A DNA stretch of 64,000 nt from Tropicibacter sp. Alg240-R139 (lineage in GTDB: Bacteria; Pseudomonadota; Alphaproteobacteria; Rhodobacterales; Rhodobacteraceae), in contig NZ_UNRA01000002.1 of the NCBI RefSeq assembly GCF_900537075.1, positions 731,249 to 795,248 of the forward strand, in the 5' to 3' direction. Position 1 is the first letter of the stretch. The number at the start of each line of letters is the position of its first letter. A program made the position numbers and the translations under genes. Under the pieces are notes generated by a model that was not told the DNA's origin, made no database searches, and saw only the letters and a program-made list of their open reading frames with translations. Positions 1 through 9,188 of the stretch are shown in pieces.

Positions 1-124
1 TGGGCGTCTTAGGTGATTCCTGAGATGGGTGCAATAGGTTAGCTAGGCCAGATCGTCGGGTCTTGATTTCAGTGGTGGCCTTGGAGATCAATCCAGTTGC
101 CAGAGCTATTAAGGGAGAGTGTGG

Positions 125-142
125 CGCATTTGCTCAAATGCG
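125..142. promoter_or_regulatory. Perfect palindrome upstream of the pcm-like gene
   Basis: CGCATTTG-CAAATGCG with a 2-base centre forms a perfect 18-base inverted repeat about 70 bases before the start at 213. Its position suits an operator or a short 5' leader hairpin. No regulator can be assigned. The rest of bases 1-212 shows no gene I can support. Confidence 0.35.
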
Positions 143-212
143 TGGCTGGGCGTTGCCGGTCGGGCAGGGATGTGGCACAAGCGCTGGCAACAGTTCGATA
201 CAAGAGCATGCT

Positions 213-866
213 ATGACAGATTTTGCCGCCCGCCGACGCGTGATGGTCGACACTCAGGTTCGGCCTTCGGATGTAACCAAGTTTCCGATCATTGACGCAA
301 TGTTGGCCGTACCCCGAGAGAATTTCGTGCCAGATGCACAACGCGAAGCAGCCTATGCTGAAGACTTGATTGATCTGGGAGCCGGGCGCAGCCTTTTGGA
401 GCCGCGGACGCTCGCCAAGATGTTGGACGGTCTGAACATCAGCAATGATGAGCTGGTCTTGGATGTTGCTGCGACCTATGGGTACTCGACCGCCGTGGCC
501 GCACGTATGGCCGAGCTTGTGGTTGCTGTGGAAGAAGATGAATTTCTGGCTGCTGAAGCGCAAACACTTCTTATGGAGGCAGGTGCCGACAACGCCGTGG
601 TTCATACTGGTCCTTTGGTTGATGGTGCTGCAGACCACGGTCCCTATGATGTGATTTTGATTCAGGGTGGTATCGAAGAGGTGCCTCAGGCGCTCATGGA
701 TCAACTCAAAGATGGTGGTCGCATTGGCTGTATCTTTATGGAAGGCGATCTGGGCACTGTGCGTATCGGCCATAAGTCCGGTGGTCGGGTAACTTGGCGG
801 TTCGCATTTAATGCCACCGCGCCCATATTGCCCGGGTTTGAGGCAGCGCGGGTTTTCCAGCTGTGA
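213..866 (+). CDS. Protein-L-isoaspartate O-methyltransferase family protein
   Basis: A 217-residue cytoplasmic SAM-dependent methyltransferase of the PCMT family, which methylates isoaspartyl residues in damaged proteins. The N-terminal helical part (MVDTQVRPSDV, then VPRENFVP) is typical of the alphaproteobacterial branch. The SAM-binding motif I lies at about residues 82-92 but reads LDVAATYGYS instead of the usual LEIGTGSGY, so activity on isoaspartate is not certain. The ATG at 213 was chosen because similarity begins there; the reading frame is open further upstream but without family features. It precedes tolC in the same direction, an arrangement I recall from related bacteria. Confidence 0.85.
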   Translation: MTDFAARRRVMVDTQVRPSDVTKFPIIDAMLAVPRENFVPDAQREAAYAEDLIDLGAGRSLLEPRTLAKMLDGLNISNDELVLDVAATYGYSTAVAARMAELVVAVEEDEFLAAEAQTLLMEAGADNAVVHTGPLVDGAADHGPYDVILIQGGIEEVPQALMDQLKDGGRIGCIFMEGDLGTVRIGHKSGGRVTWRFAFNATAPILPGFEAARVFQL

Positions 867-959
867 TTTTTCGCCGTTTCCGCAGGGTGCGACCTTGCCT
901 GTCGGCGGAATAAAGAGCAATCTGATTTGAATATTTGTAATGCGATGGAGAAGCAAGCG

Positions 960-2378
960 ATGCGCAGAGCAGTGGCACGTAGACTTGCAAAGGTCGCGGT
1001 ACTGTCGGCCGGGGTTGTCCTGGCGGGGATGCTGCCGAAACAAGGGCAGGCTGACAATCTGGCGGATGCACTGATCGGTGCCTACAACACCAGCGGCCTT
1101 CTGGAACAAAACCGTGCGCTTCTTCGCGCCGCGGACGAGGATGTGGCGATTGCTGTATCGGCATTGCGTCCGATCATTGATTTTTCCGTTCGTGTGCAGC
1201 GGGCGTTGGTCAACAATGAAACGAGCAGTTTGGTTACCCAAACTCGCACGTCGACGTTCTTCAGCGGGCTTGAGTTCACGCAGCTGCTTTATGATGGCGG
1301 CGCAAGCATTCTTGCTAAGCAAGCAGCACAGGAAACCGTTCTGGCGACCCGTCAAACGTTGCTAGAGGTTGAGCAGTCGATCCTCTTGCGTGCAGTCGCG
1401 GCTTATATGGACGTCCTTCTACAGGAAGAAAACGTTGTCCTGCGTCAAAACAACGTGCGTGTTCTGGGCGAAGAACTGCGTGCTTCGCAGGATCGGTTTG
1501 AAGTTGGCGAAGTGACCCGAACCGATGTTGCATTGTCTGAATCGCGCGTCGCAGGAGCACGAGCCAACTTGGCAGATGCCCGAGGCGCCTTGACCACCGC
1601 CAAGGCAGAATATGTGAACGCGGTAGGTCGCGATCCTGGCCGGACAGCTGGACAGCCGCGTTTGCCGAAACATCCTGCGTCGATCAACGACGCGGTGGCG
1701 ATTGCCGTACGCAATCACCCCAGTATCCTGTCGGTCCAGCATCAGGTGAAAGCAGCTAATTTGACAGTGGATCGCCAGCGGGCGGCTCTTGGGCCGAACG
1801 CCAGCATCCGTGCTGACGTCGGGATTACCAACACATTCGGCAATTCAAATTATAATAACACAGCCAGCGCCGGGTTGGTTTTCCGGCAGCCGATCTATGC
1901 TGGTGGTCGTTTGGCGGCTAACGTACGCCGCGCCATGGCGACCCGCGATTCAGTCAAGGCCACCCTGCTAAATACGCAAAAGGATGTTATCCAAGCGGTA
2001 AACCAGGCATATGTGCGTTTTGATACAGCCGGAGCTAACCTTCGGGCCACCAACGAACGTGTTCGTGCTGCGCAGGTTGCCTTTGACGGTATCCGCGAAG
2101 AGGCCACATTGGGTGCACGAACCACACTGGACGTCCTGACATCCGAGCAAGAGCTTCTGGATGCGCAGACCTCGCAAATTCAGGCGCGGGCCGAGCGGTC
2201 TTTGGCCGCCTATCAGCTCTTGTCGGCGCAGGGTTTGTTGACGGCTGAACGTCTTGGGTTAGCGGTTCAAATTTATGATCCGACACTTTACTACAACCTA
2301 GTCAAAGGGGCGCCTGCCAAGGTCTCCAAACGTAGCAAAGATCTGGACCGTGTCCTGGAAGCACTAGGTAAGAACTGA
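960..2378 (+). CDS. tolC: TolC family outer membrane channel protein
   Basis: A 472-residue outer membrane efflux or type I secretion channel subunit. Residues 1-31 form a signal peptide ending GQA. Two OEP repeats follow, with the family marks SALRPIIDFS, TQLLYDGG, DVALSESRV and, in the second half, RQPIYAGGR and TLDVLTSEQELLDAQ. It would pair with an inner-membrane transporter and adaptor not found in this window. The ATG at 960 has GGAG nine bases upstream; an in-frame ATG at 945 and a TTG at 927 are less likely. It sits 93 bases after the methyltransferase gene and is probably co-transcribed. Confidence 0.93.
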   Translation: MRRAVARRLAKVAVLSAGVVLAGMLPKQGQADNLADALIGAYNTSGLLEQNRALLRAADEDVAIAVSALRPIIDFSVRVQRALVNNETSSLVTQTRTSTFFSGLEFTQLLYDGGASILAKQAAQETVLATRQTLLEVEQSILLRAVAAYMDVLLQEENVVLRQNNVRVLGEELRASQDRFEVGEVTRTDVALSESRVAGARANLADARGALTTAKAEYVNAVGRDPGRTAGQPRLPKHPASINDAVAIAVRNHPSILSVQHQVKAANLTVDRQRAALGPNASIRADVGITNTFGNSNYNNTASAGLVFRQPIYAGGRLAANVRRAMATRDSVKATLLNTQKDVIQAVNQAYVRFDTAGANLRATNERVRAAQVAFDGIREEATLGARTTLDVLTSEQELLDAQTSQIQARAERSLAAYQLLSAQGLLTAERLGLAVQIYDPTLYYNLVKGAPAKVSKRSKDLDRVLEALGKN

Positions 2379-2454
2379 GAATTCTCGCTATCTGTTGTGA
2401 GAATCCATGTGTGCCGTTACACTTACGACTTGAGATTAAGAGCGGTGAAAGCAC

Positions 2455-3555
2455 ATGTCTGATCCTGTTGCGAACGTTCAGATCGAAGATGTCCTGTCTT
2501 CGATCCGACGCTTGGTCAGTGAAGAAAGCAGAACGGAAGCACGACAAGAGGCGGTGAAACCGGCGCCGACTTCGGATCGGCTTGTTTTGACCCCGGCCTT
2601 GCGTGTTGCGGAATCTATCGACGACATGCCCTCAGTGGAAGAGCCTACTGTTGAAGATGTCGTTGATGCTGATATTGATACGCACTCAGTTGAGGATGAC
2701 GGATCTGCCCCCTGGGCCGATCCGGATGCGACGTTGTACGGCGCGGCGCAGGAATTGGGCGAAGCGGTCGAAAGCTATTTCCCCGAGGACGATGTCGTTG
2801 AAATCGACGAAACTTCCTCAGTAATCGTCTTGGATGAGCAATACGAGGTTGTCTCGGAACCAGAGGTCGATTTCACTGCCGAAGCCGAAGCCGAAGCCGA
2901 AGCCGAAGCCGAAGCCGAAGCCGAAGCCGAAGCCGAAGCCGAAGCCGAAGCCGAAGCCGAAGCCGAAGCCGAAGCCGAAGCCGAAGCCGAAGAATATCCC
3001 TTTGATCCTGCCGAAGATGGTGACTTGGATGAAGACGCTTTCGACGAAGAGGCACTAGATGACAACCACGCCGTTGACGAATTCGTCGGCGTTGAAGACG
3101 TTCTGGAAGACGTTGATGCCGAACCTTTGACCTCAAAGATTGAAGCGTTGGAGGCAGTTATCGCTCAGACACAGGATCAATGGGAGCCTGACGGCGATGG
3201 TCAGGATGCCTATTCCGGTACCCGTGTTACGGCAATGGCGTGGGAAGATCACGCTGAAACCGGCGAAGTTCTGGACGCCGAAGAAATCGTCGAAGATGCC
3301 GTGGAACAAGTTGGCCCTAAGGTGCAAGCGCGAATTCAGGAAGCTCCTGTAGCGTCGGCACCTGCTCACGACGATGAAGCGTCAGTGTTTGCTACGGACG
3401 AGACAATTTTGGACGAAGACAGTCTGCGTGAACTGGTTGCAGATATCGTGCGCGAGGAACTGCAGGGCGCTTTGGGCGAGCGGATCACCCGGAATGTGCG
3501 CAAGCTTGTTCGTCGGGAAATTCACCGTGCACTGACGGCTCAGGAACTCGAGTAA
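2455..3555 (+). CDS. PopZ-like (DUF2497-type) acidic polar organizer protein
   Basis: A 366-residue very acidic protein with the layout of PopZ. There is a short N-terminal conserved helix (IEDVLSSIRRLVSEE), a long low-complexity Asp/Glu-rich middle, and a C-terminal basic helical segment at about residues 319-366 (LRELVADIVREEL, then RKLVRREIHRAL) resembling the PopZ oligomerization region. PopZ forms a polymeric matrix at the cell pole that anchors the chromosome origin and signalling proteins. The middle contains 19 Ala-Glu dipeptides (residues 142-179) encoded by a perfect GCCGAA repeat. The Caulobacter link is by architecture and short motifs only; function is inferred. Confidence 0.7.
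   Translation: MSDPVANVQIEDVLSSIRRLVSEESRTEARQEAVKPAPTSDRLVLTPALRVAESIDDMPSVEEPTVEDVVDADIDTHSVEDDGSAPWADPDATLYGAAQELGEAVESYFPEDDVVEIDETSSVIVLDEQYEVVSEPEVDFTAEAEAEAEAEAEAEAEAEAEAEAEAEAEAEAEAEAEAEEYPFDPAEDGDLDEDAFDEEALDDNHAVDEFVGVEDVLEDVDAEPLTSKIEALEAVIAQTQDQWEPDGDGQDAYSGTRVTAMAWEDHAETGEVLDAEEIVEDAVEQVGPKVQARIQEAPVASAPAHDDEASVFATDETILDEDSLRELVADIVREELQGALGERITRNVRKLVRREIHRALTAQELE
2878..2991 (+). repeat. Perfect tandem hexanucleotide repeat (GCCGAA)19
   Basis: Nineteen uninterrupted copies of GCCGAA lie inside the PopZ-like gene. Because the unit is six bases, gain or loss of copies changes the protein by whole Ala-Glu pairs and never shifts the frame. All codons are identical, so the tract looks recently expanded by slippage rather than old and diverged. 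The other frames of the tract are also open and give artefactual Lys-Pro, Ser-Ala and Leu-Arg repeats. Confidence 0.98.
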
Positions 3556-3558
3556 TTA

Positions 3559-5013
3559 TCAAGCGCGTTTGGGCGCGCGCGCTAGAGCCAGCAACAAATC
3601 CAGATCCATGTGACGTTCCAGGTGATCGGCTAGCGTGTCCAACGTCTCTTCGACGCTTTCTTCGTAATTCAAATCAGAACTGTGGCCAAGCTCTTGCAAA
3701 AACGCCGAGCGGTAGCCGTCTGATGCAAACATCCCGTGAAGATAGCAACCTCGAATCCGACCCGAGGTTGAAATCGCGCCTTCGGCCCTTTTCCCGACCT
3801 TGAGCCAAGGTCGGTCGCAATCGGCGCCTTCGGTGCGGCCGATGTGAATTTCATACCCATAAACGGGCAGGTTGGTTTGGGTTTCGATGGCTTGGGTTTG
3901 GGTCACCTTTTTTTGGCCGACCATGACTGTGTGCACGTCCAGAAGGCCCAACCCTTTGACCTTGCCGGTGGATCCTTCGATGCCTTCGGGGTCCGTGATG
4001 GTCTTGCCCAACATTTGATAGCCGCCACACAAGCCTACCACATGTCCACCACGCCGCACGTGCGCATAAAGATCGATGTCCCACCCTTGAGCGCGGAAGA
4101 AATTCAAGTCGCCGATGGTGGATTTACTGCCGGGCAACAGGACCAGATCGGCGTCGCCGGGCAGGGGGCGACCGGGCGGGATGATTTCGACCGAGACATT
4201 AGGCTCGCCCGACAACGGATCGAGGTCGTCAAAATTCGCCATGCGCTCAAGCTGTGGCACGACCACTTTACAGGTGCCACCCATGTGCGAGCGGATATCC
4301 ATCATGTCTTCGGCTGGCAACTTCCAAGCGTCGTTGAACCAGGGCACGACGCCCAAACAGGGCCAATCTGTACGGATGGCGATGTCATCACGTCCCTCGT
4401 CAAACAGGCTAATGTCGCCCTTGAACCGGTTCACGGCAAAGCCTTTGATCTGCGCCAGATCGGTGTCGTCCAGAACAGCTTGGGTGCCTACGATTTGCGC
4501 GATCACGCCACCCCGATGAATGTCGCCCACCAGTACGACCGGCACGTCAGCAGCACAGGCGAAGCCCATGTTTGCGATGTCGCCAGCGCGCAGGTTGGTT
4601 TCAGCTGGGCTTCCGGCACCTTCGATCAAAACAAGGTCAACGTCAGAGCACAGGCGGAGGAAACTCTCCAGCGCGGCCTCGAGCAACGCTGCCTTACCCT
4701 TGCGATAATCGCCCGCACGCATTGTGCCACGCCGCTGACCTTGCACGATGATCTGCGCTCCGGTGTCGGTTTCCGGCTTCAGAAGGATGGGGTTCATGTC
4801 GGTGTGCGGTTCGCGTTTTGCCGCGCGCGCCTGTAGTGCCTGCGCCCGGCCGATTTCACCCCCTTGGGCGACGGCGGCATTGTTGGACATGTTCTGCGGC
4901 TTGAACGGGGCCACGCGCAGGCCGCGGCGGGTAAACGCACGCGCGAGGCCTGCGACCAACATCGACTTGCCGACGTTGCTGCCGGTGCCTTGAATCATGA
5001 TGCTCCGAACCAT
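3559..5013 (-). CDS. cobQ: Cobyric acid synthase CobQ
   Basis: A 484-residue enzyme that amidates adenosylcobyrinic a,c-diamide at four side chains to give adenosylcobyric acid, using glutamine and ATP, in B12 synthesis. The dethiobiotin synthetase-like ATPase domain has its P-loop at residues 9-17 (GTGSNVGKS). The class I amidotransferase domain has the nucleophile Cys329 in GLCGGYQ and the CobQ mark [10 protein letters not shown]; the catalytic His is in CYLHGMF. Length is normal. It ends three bases past the convergent PopZ-like gene. No other cob genes are in the window, and I found no convincing cobalamin riboswitch upstream. Confidence 0.96.
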   Translation of the reverse strand: MVRSIMIQGTGSNVGKSMLVAGLARAFTRRGLRVAPFKPQNMSNNAAVAQGGEIGRAQALQARAAKREPHTDMNPILLKPETDTGAQIIVQGQRRGTMRAGDYRKGKAALLEAALESFLRLCSDVDLVLIEGAGSPAETNLRAGDIANMGFACAADVPVVLVGDIHRGGVIAQIVGTQAVLDDTDLAQIKGFAVNRFKGDISLFDEGRDDIAIRTDWPCLGVVPWFNDAWKLPAEDMMDIRSHMGGTCKVVVPQLERMANFDDLDPLSGEPNVSVEIIPPGRPLPGDADLVLLPGSKSTIGDLNFFRAQGWDIDLYAHVRRGGHVVGLCGGYQMLGKTITDPEGIEGSTGKVKGLGLLDVHTVMVGQKKVTQTQAIETQTNLPVYGYEIHIGRTEGADCDRPWLKVGKRAEGAISTSGRIRGCYLHGMFASDGYRSAFLQELGHSSDLNYEESVEETLDTLADHLERHMDLDLLLALARAPKRA

Positions 5014-5232
5014 ACGCGCCTCCTATTCTTGGCGCAGATGACCTGATTTGAACCCAAAGGGAAAGCCCGGAAGCGACCATGTATCGACCGCATTTGACTG
5101 GAAACGAAATGCTCGACCTTTCTCGGCCTCTAGTGCGCGAATCTCCTAGCTCGGGGATGAGCGGAGTTTGCTGGTCTGCTGGCCACCGATTTTTAGGGAG
5201 ATCAGTCAACAGCCGATGCTATCCTGAAAAGG

Positions 5233-5264
5233 AAAAGCGTGCTCCCCCAAGGAACACGCTTTTT
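5233..5264 (-). terminator. Rho-independent terminator after the DUF6280 gene
   Basis: AAAAGCGTG (5233-5241) pairs with CACGCTTTT (5255-5263) around a 13-base loop, with a T run on either strand. It lies about 20 bases beyond the stop of the minus-strand gene that ends at 5285 and could work in both directions. The stretch from here to the cobQ start at 5013 holds no gene I can support. Confidence 0.7.
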
Positions 5265-5284
5265 CATGCAGCAGTAAAGTCTGT

Positions 5285-5605
5285 TCAGGCAGCTTCGGCC
5301 TGTTGCGCAGCGTTGCGACGCTCGCTTTCTTCGCGCGACAGCGCAACCGAGGTGCGGACACCGCGGCCAACAAAATCCATCAGGCCCGAAACAACACGTT
5401 CGTTCGGGTCAATGCCAGCGCAGCTCAGGACCTCACGGCCATCGCGCGACCGCGCCCAACGGGCGATCTGTTCGGGACCATTGCCATATTTCTTGTCATC
5501 GGCGATGGCGTCATCAAGTGCAGCCAACACAACGGCTGCGAATAGTTTACGTGCACGATTGCCTTGTTCATTGTTAAAGGCAGTGCCGTCAACGAAATCT
5601 CTCAT
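5285..5605 (-). CDS. DUF6280 family protein
   Basis: A 106-residue soluble protein of the small family I recall as DUF6280, largely restricted to Rhodobacterales; function unknown. Visible features are a helical first half (RARKLFAAVVLAALDDAI), a motif with Trp-Ala-Arg-Ser-Arg-Asp and a single Cys, and an Ala/Gln-rich tail. The ATG at 5605 was chosen because AAGGAAAACGAG stands directly before it; the frame stays open to 5911 but the extra part has no family character. It is divergent from efp, with 219 bases between them. Confidence 0.75.
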   Translation of the reverse strand: MRDFVDGTAFNNEQGNRARKLFAAVVLAALDDAIADDKKYGNGPEQIARWARSRDGREVLSCAGIDPNERVVSGLMDFVGRGVRTSVALSREESERRNAAQQAEAA

Positions 5606-5824
5606 CTCGTTTTCCTTGTTGTTCTTGCTCTTGCAATTTCCGGCGTGGCGTTCCTTATGACGGATCAGGTTTGATTCGGGTACCCTGTTTCTGCATAGCG
5701 CCGTTGCGTAATTTGCATGGCTTTCTGCGTCTGCAGCACAAGGTATCGTTGTCTTGCCAGGTAACGTCCTGCCAGATATAGGGTCTGCAAACTCTGCATC
5801 AAGCATGTGTGAAGGAAATGTGGC

Positions 5825-6388
5825 ATGTCTAAGATCAACGGGAATGAAATTCGCCCAGGCAATGTTCTGGAGCACAACGACGGTCTTTGGGCCGCTGTCA
5901 AAGTCGATCACGTAAAACCCGGTAAAGGCGGTGCTTTTGCCCAGGTCGAGCTGCGCAACCTGCGCAACGGATCGAAGCTGAACGAACGCTTCCGCTCAGC
6001 GGACAAGGTAGAGCGCGTGCGTCTTGAGCAAAAGGATCAGCAGTTCCTGTACGAAAGTGACGGTATGTTGGTGTTCATGGATACCGAGACTTATGAACAG
6101 ATTGAATTGCCCGCAGAGCTGCTGGGTGATCGCCGCCCGTTTCTCCAGGACGGCATGACGATTGTTGTAGAATTTTATGAGTCCGAGGCTCTGAACGCCA
6201 CGGTGCCGCAAAAAGTCACGTGTCAGATCGTCGAGACCGAGCCAGTGGTCAAAGGTCAGACCGCCGCCAACTCGTTCAAGCCGGCGATCCTGGACAATGG
6301 CGTCAAGGTCATGGTTCCTCCCTTTGTTGGTCAGGACGAAATGATTGTGGTGAACACCGAGTCGATGGAATATTCCGAGCGCGCTTAA
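5825..6388 (+). CDS. efp: Translation elongation factor P
   Basis: A 187-residue factor that binds ribosomes stalled at consecutive prolines and helps peptide bond formation. The N-terminal KOW-like domain carries the loop KPGKGGAF with Lys34, the position that is modified in many bacteria. Two OB domains follow and the C-terminal end ([13 protein letters not shown]) is the usual one. No modification enzyme (EpmA or EarP) is nearby. A monocistronic layout is suggested by the terminator directly after the gene. Confidence 0.97.
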   Translation: MSKINGNEIRPGNVLEHNDGLWAAVKVDHVKPGKGGAFAQVELRNLRNGSKLNERFRSADKVERVRLEQKDQQFLYESDGMLVFMDTETYEQIELPAELLGDRRPFLQDGMTIVVEFYESEALNATVPQKVTCQIVETEPVVKGQTAANSFKPAILDNGVKVMVPPFVGQDEMIVVNTESMEYSERA

Positions 6389-6412
6389 GTCGCCAATCCC
6401 AGAATTTGCGAC

Positions 6413-6441
6413 AGGCCGCCCCGGATCGAGGCGGCCTTTTT
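6413..6441 (+). terminator. Terminator of efp
   Basis: AGGCCGCC (6413-6420) pairs with GGCGGCCT (6430-6437) and is followed by a T run to 6441. It begins 25 bases after the efp stop. From here to 6696 I see no gene, tRNA or repeat. Confidence 0.88.
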
Positions 6442-6696
6442 CGTGGCGGGTCAGCTGGGCAGAGCGTCGTTCAGCCAATGCATTGTTTTGCAGGCTGCAG
6501 CGAGGTTGCAATCGAAACCGCAAACACTCTGCCCGCCATGGTCACCTATGCTGTGCCAACTGCAGTCGCCTATGGGGCGCGGCGAAATTCGCTAAATCCA
6601 CAGCTCTCCTCAGCTCGGCGAAAGTTGTTGCAGCAGATGGTTTCACCGGCCTTGTAATAGAACGAACGAGGGTGTTTGCGTGCGCCAGCAGGAGCC

Positions 6697-7632
6697 TTAA
6701 ACTTGGTGCGGTTGTTGGGGCGCAGTTCCGACAATCAGCTCTCGCAATAATTCGTATTTTATCCGGTTGGCGCTGACCTGTCGATAAAATGCGATCAGGA
6801 AGGCGGTCGGGGCCTGAATGCGACCCAGGCCGATTGTGGCGGCAACGACGGTCCCGATGTCTGTCTTGCCCTCGATCACCAGCCAACCACCCAGCAACAG
6901 TACAGCCACGGTTCCGACGCCGTTGATGGTGCTAAGAAGGAATTTGGTGGACAGTTTCCAGATGAACATGTGCCGACGCGCGTCATAGATCTCATCGAAG
7001 TGGGTTTTGACGGCGGTCTCGGCTTGTTGCACATCGCGTGCGGTCAATTGATCCGTCGCCTTGCGCAGCACGCGCACCCGTTCGGCCACATATTGGTTCA
7101 CCTTGCGTTGCGTCGCTAAGACGATGATCACCTGAGGCAGGATCATGGCCAGCGCGATCGTTCCCAGCCCTGGCTGTGAGGTCACGATGAAGCCGATGAC
7201 ACTGACCAACGTACCGATTTGCACTACGGGTTCCGAAATGGCGGCACCTGCAAATTTGCCTAACTCCTCGGCTTCGGCAGAGACAGCGGTAGACAGGGTG
7301 CCCTTGCGGATCTCGGTGCCGCGGACATGCGCCGAAACGGCCCCTTCGACCAGCCGCGCACGGATCAGGCGGATGATATCCTCGCCCAACACGCCAGAGC
7401 GATACCCCATCAACCATTTGAGTCCGAGGCTGACCAAGATCGCTAACATCATGAACAGACAGTGCCAGAACAGATCCTCTTCGTTGATCTCGTTCTTTGT
7501 CAGCAGGTTGACGATGTCCTTTTGGAACTCCAGCGGGACGGCAGCCAGAAAGGCGATGGCAAGTGACAGGATGATCAGAACGATCTGCCGACCGGAACTG
7601 ACCCGCCAGATGGCTGCATAAAGCTGAAACAT
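6697..7632 (-). CDS. ABC transporter six-transmembrane domain protein without ATPase
   Basis: A 311-residue inner membrane protein consisting only of an ABC exporter-type transmembrane domain (ABC_membrane_3-like). Hydrophobic segments are seen near residues 15-35, 60-80, 135-155, 160-180 and 240-280. The coupling region and a C-terminal amphipathic part are present, but no Walker A or signature motif follows, and no nucleotide-binding gene is adjacent. Either a separate ATPase is encoded elsewhere or the protein works differently. The ATG at 7632 was preferred over a TTG at 7647 because GGGGA lies upstream of it. The substrate is unknown. Confidence 0.75.
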   Translation of the reverse strand: MFQLYAAIWRVSSGRQIVLIILSLAIAFLAAVPLEFQKDIVNLLTKNEINEEDLFWHCLFMMLAILVSLGLKWLMGYRSGVLGEDIIRLIRARLVEGAVSAHVRGTEIRKGTLSTAVSAEAEELGKFAGAAISEPVVQIGTLVSVIGFIVTSQPGLGTIALAMILPQVIIVLATQRKVNQYVAERVRVLRKATDQLTARDVQQAETAVKTHFDEIYDARRHMFIWKLSTKFLLSTINGVGTVAVLLLGGWLVIEGKTDIGTVVAATIGLGRIQAPTAFLIAFYRQVSANRIKYELLRELIVGTAPQQPHQV

Positions 7633-7703
7633 GCAATGTGTCCCCAAGACCCCTATAGTGGCGACACTGTGCCGGTCTTTGGGTTGGATTTCAAACCCTT
7701 GGG

Positions 7704-8438
7704 TTAATCGAGCCGAACCGTTGCGCCGCCTGCCTCCATATCCCCTTTAGCGCGGTCAAAGCGTAAGTATGCGATCCCTTTGCCACCCGATTGGGTGAAA
7801 AGCGTGCCGACCGCTTTGCCATCGGCCACAATTTCGGTGCCTGCGGGGGTGTCCCCCTCGACCACCACCTGGCGCAGCCCTTTGCGTAGCTCGGTCTTGT
7901 GTTTCATGCGCGCCGTGACCTCTTGGCCAACATAGCAGCCTTTTTTGAAGTCGACGCCGTGCAGCATTTCGAACCCGCTTTCCAGGATGTAACTGTCCGG
8001 GGTCAGTTCGATCCCGGTTTCTGGAATGCAATATTCTACCCGGATTGCATCCCAATCGGTACCGTCATCTGTGGACGGGGTATCGGAGTACATACGCCAA
8101 CCCATGGCTACGTGACGGGGGTCGGGCAGGGCGCCATCTGGCGCCTCACCGGTGCCACGCTGCAGATTCAGCCCGCTGTCGGCGATCTGCACGTCCGCAC
8201 GCAGCTTGTACATGCTCAGCCGTTTGACCAGCCCATCTGCTAGATCCTCGGCTGCATCCAGCAGCACGTTATCGCCGTCACGGGCCAGAAAGAAGTCGGC
8301 CAGGTATTTCCCCTGAGGTGTCAAAATGGCGGCATAGACCAACCCCTGATCCAGCTTATCCACGTCATTGGTCACCAGCCCCTGCAGGAAAGTGATGGTG
8401 TCCGCGCCGCTCAGGCGCAGGATACGGCGGGCGGTCAT
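7704..8438 (-). CDS. ygfZ: YgfZ/GcvT-like folate-binding protein
   Basis: A 244-residue relative of the GcvT aminomethyltransferase. YgfZ proteins use folate to support maturation or repair of Fe-S enzymes such as MiaB. The family signature K-x-G-C-Y-x-G-Q-E is intact at residues 165-173, with the key Cys168. The N-terminal part (RILRLSGADTITFLQGLVTNDV) is typical. The start at 8438 has GAGGGA upstream; the frame runs open for another 860 bases, antisense to the glycosyltransferase gene, and that extension is rejected. It is divergent from the glycosyltransferase gene with 72 bases between. Confidence 0.92.
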   Translation of the reverse strand: MTARRILRLSGADTITFLQGLVTNDVDKLDQGLVYAAILTPQGKYLADFFLARDGDNVLLDAAEDLADGLVKRLSMYKLRADVQIADSGLNLQRGTGEAPDGALPDPRHVAMGWRMYSDTPSTDDGTDWDAIRVEYCIPETGIELTPDSYILESGFEMLHGVDFKKGCYVGQEVTARMKHKTELRKGLRQVVVEGDTPAGTEIVADGKAVGTLFTQSGGKGIAYLRFDRAKGDMEAGGATVRLD

Positions 8439-8510
8439 GGCGGTCCCTCGTTTCAAATCCACGCGCCAGTGATATAGGAGAACCGTAGCAAGTGACCAGA
8501 GGGGATGACC

Positions 8511-9188
8511 ATGCCCGCAAAGATCAGCATCGTGATCCCAACGCTGAGCGCCGAGACCACACTCGCCCGCACGCTCGAGGCGCTGATGGAGGGGCTGGGG
8601 CAAGGACTGATCCGCGAATTGATCATCTCTGATGGCGGCTCTACCGATGCCACGCTCAAGATCGCGGATGAGGCTGGGGCCGAGATCGTGACCGGGTCGC
8701 CGTCGCGTGGTGGGCAATTGCGGCGTGGATGTGCGCAAGCCAAGGGCGAGTGGCTGTTGGTATTGCATGCCGACACGGTGCTGGACGCAGGCTGGGCCGA
8801 GGGGGTGGTGGAGCATATCCAGACCAGCCGCGCCCCGGCATGGTTCCAACTGGCCTTTCGCGCCCGGGGGATCCTGCCAGCTTGGGTTGCGGGGTGGGCG
8901 AACCTGCGGTCGCGCCTCTTTGGACTGCCCTATGGCGATCAGGGGTTGCTGGTGCGGCGTACCGATTATGACAAAGCGGGCGGCTATCCCGATCAAACGT
9001 TGATGGAGGATGTGGCATTGGTCCGCGCCCTCCCACGCGTCGTGGGTTTGCCTGTGCGGGCCGTCACCAGCGCCGAGCGGTACCAGCGTGCGGGTTGGCT
9101 GCGCCGGGGGACGCGAAACCTGTGGACGCTGGCACGGTACTTTGCGGGAACCTCGCCCGAAACTCTGGCCGACAGCTATCGCCGCTGA
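8511..9188 (+). CDS. TIGR04283 family glycosyltransferase
   Basis: A 225-residue GT-A fold glycosyltransferase of the TIGR04283 (arsenosugar biosynthesis-associated) group. It has the N-terminal strand ISIVIPTL, DGGSTD at 41-46, the metal-binding region LHADT at 85-89, and the family mark PYGDQGLLVRR followed by LMEDVAL. Members often lie beside arsenosugar genes, but no such partners are here, so the acceptor is unknown. The ATG at 8511 was chosen because AGAGGGG ends six bases upstream; the ATG at 8505 directly abuts that site. The 3' end overlaps the convergent gene by 13 bases. Confidence 0.88.
   Translation: MPAKISIVIPTLSAETTLARTLEALMEGLGQGLIRELIISDGGSTDATLKIADEAGAEIVTGSPSRGGQLRRGCAQAKGEWLLVLHADTVLDAGWAEGVVEHIQTSRAPAWFQLAFRARGILPAWVAGWANLRSRLFGLPYGDQGLLVRRTDYDKAGGYPDQTLMEDVALVRALPRVVGLPVRAVTSAERYQRAGWLRRGTRNLWTLARYFAGTSPETLADSYRR

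Noticed and set aside
2834-3065. Open frames coding Lys-Pro, Ser-Ala and Leu-Arg repeats
   Set aside because: They are products of the GCCGAA repeat being stop-free in all frames, not separate genes.
3844-4836. Long open frame antisense to cobQ (330 codons)
   Set aside because: It mirrors the codon structure of cobQ, has no recognisable domain and no ribosome site of its own.
5014-5232. Possible cobalamin riboswitch upstream of cobQ
   Set aside because: On the minus strand a GGCCAGCAGACC-like stretch distantly recalls the B12 box, but the rest of the conserved core is missing and spacing is wrong.
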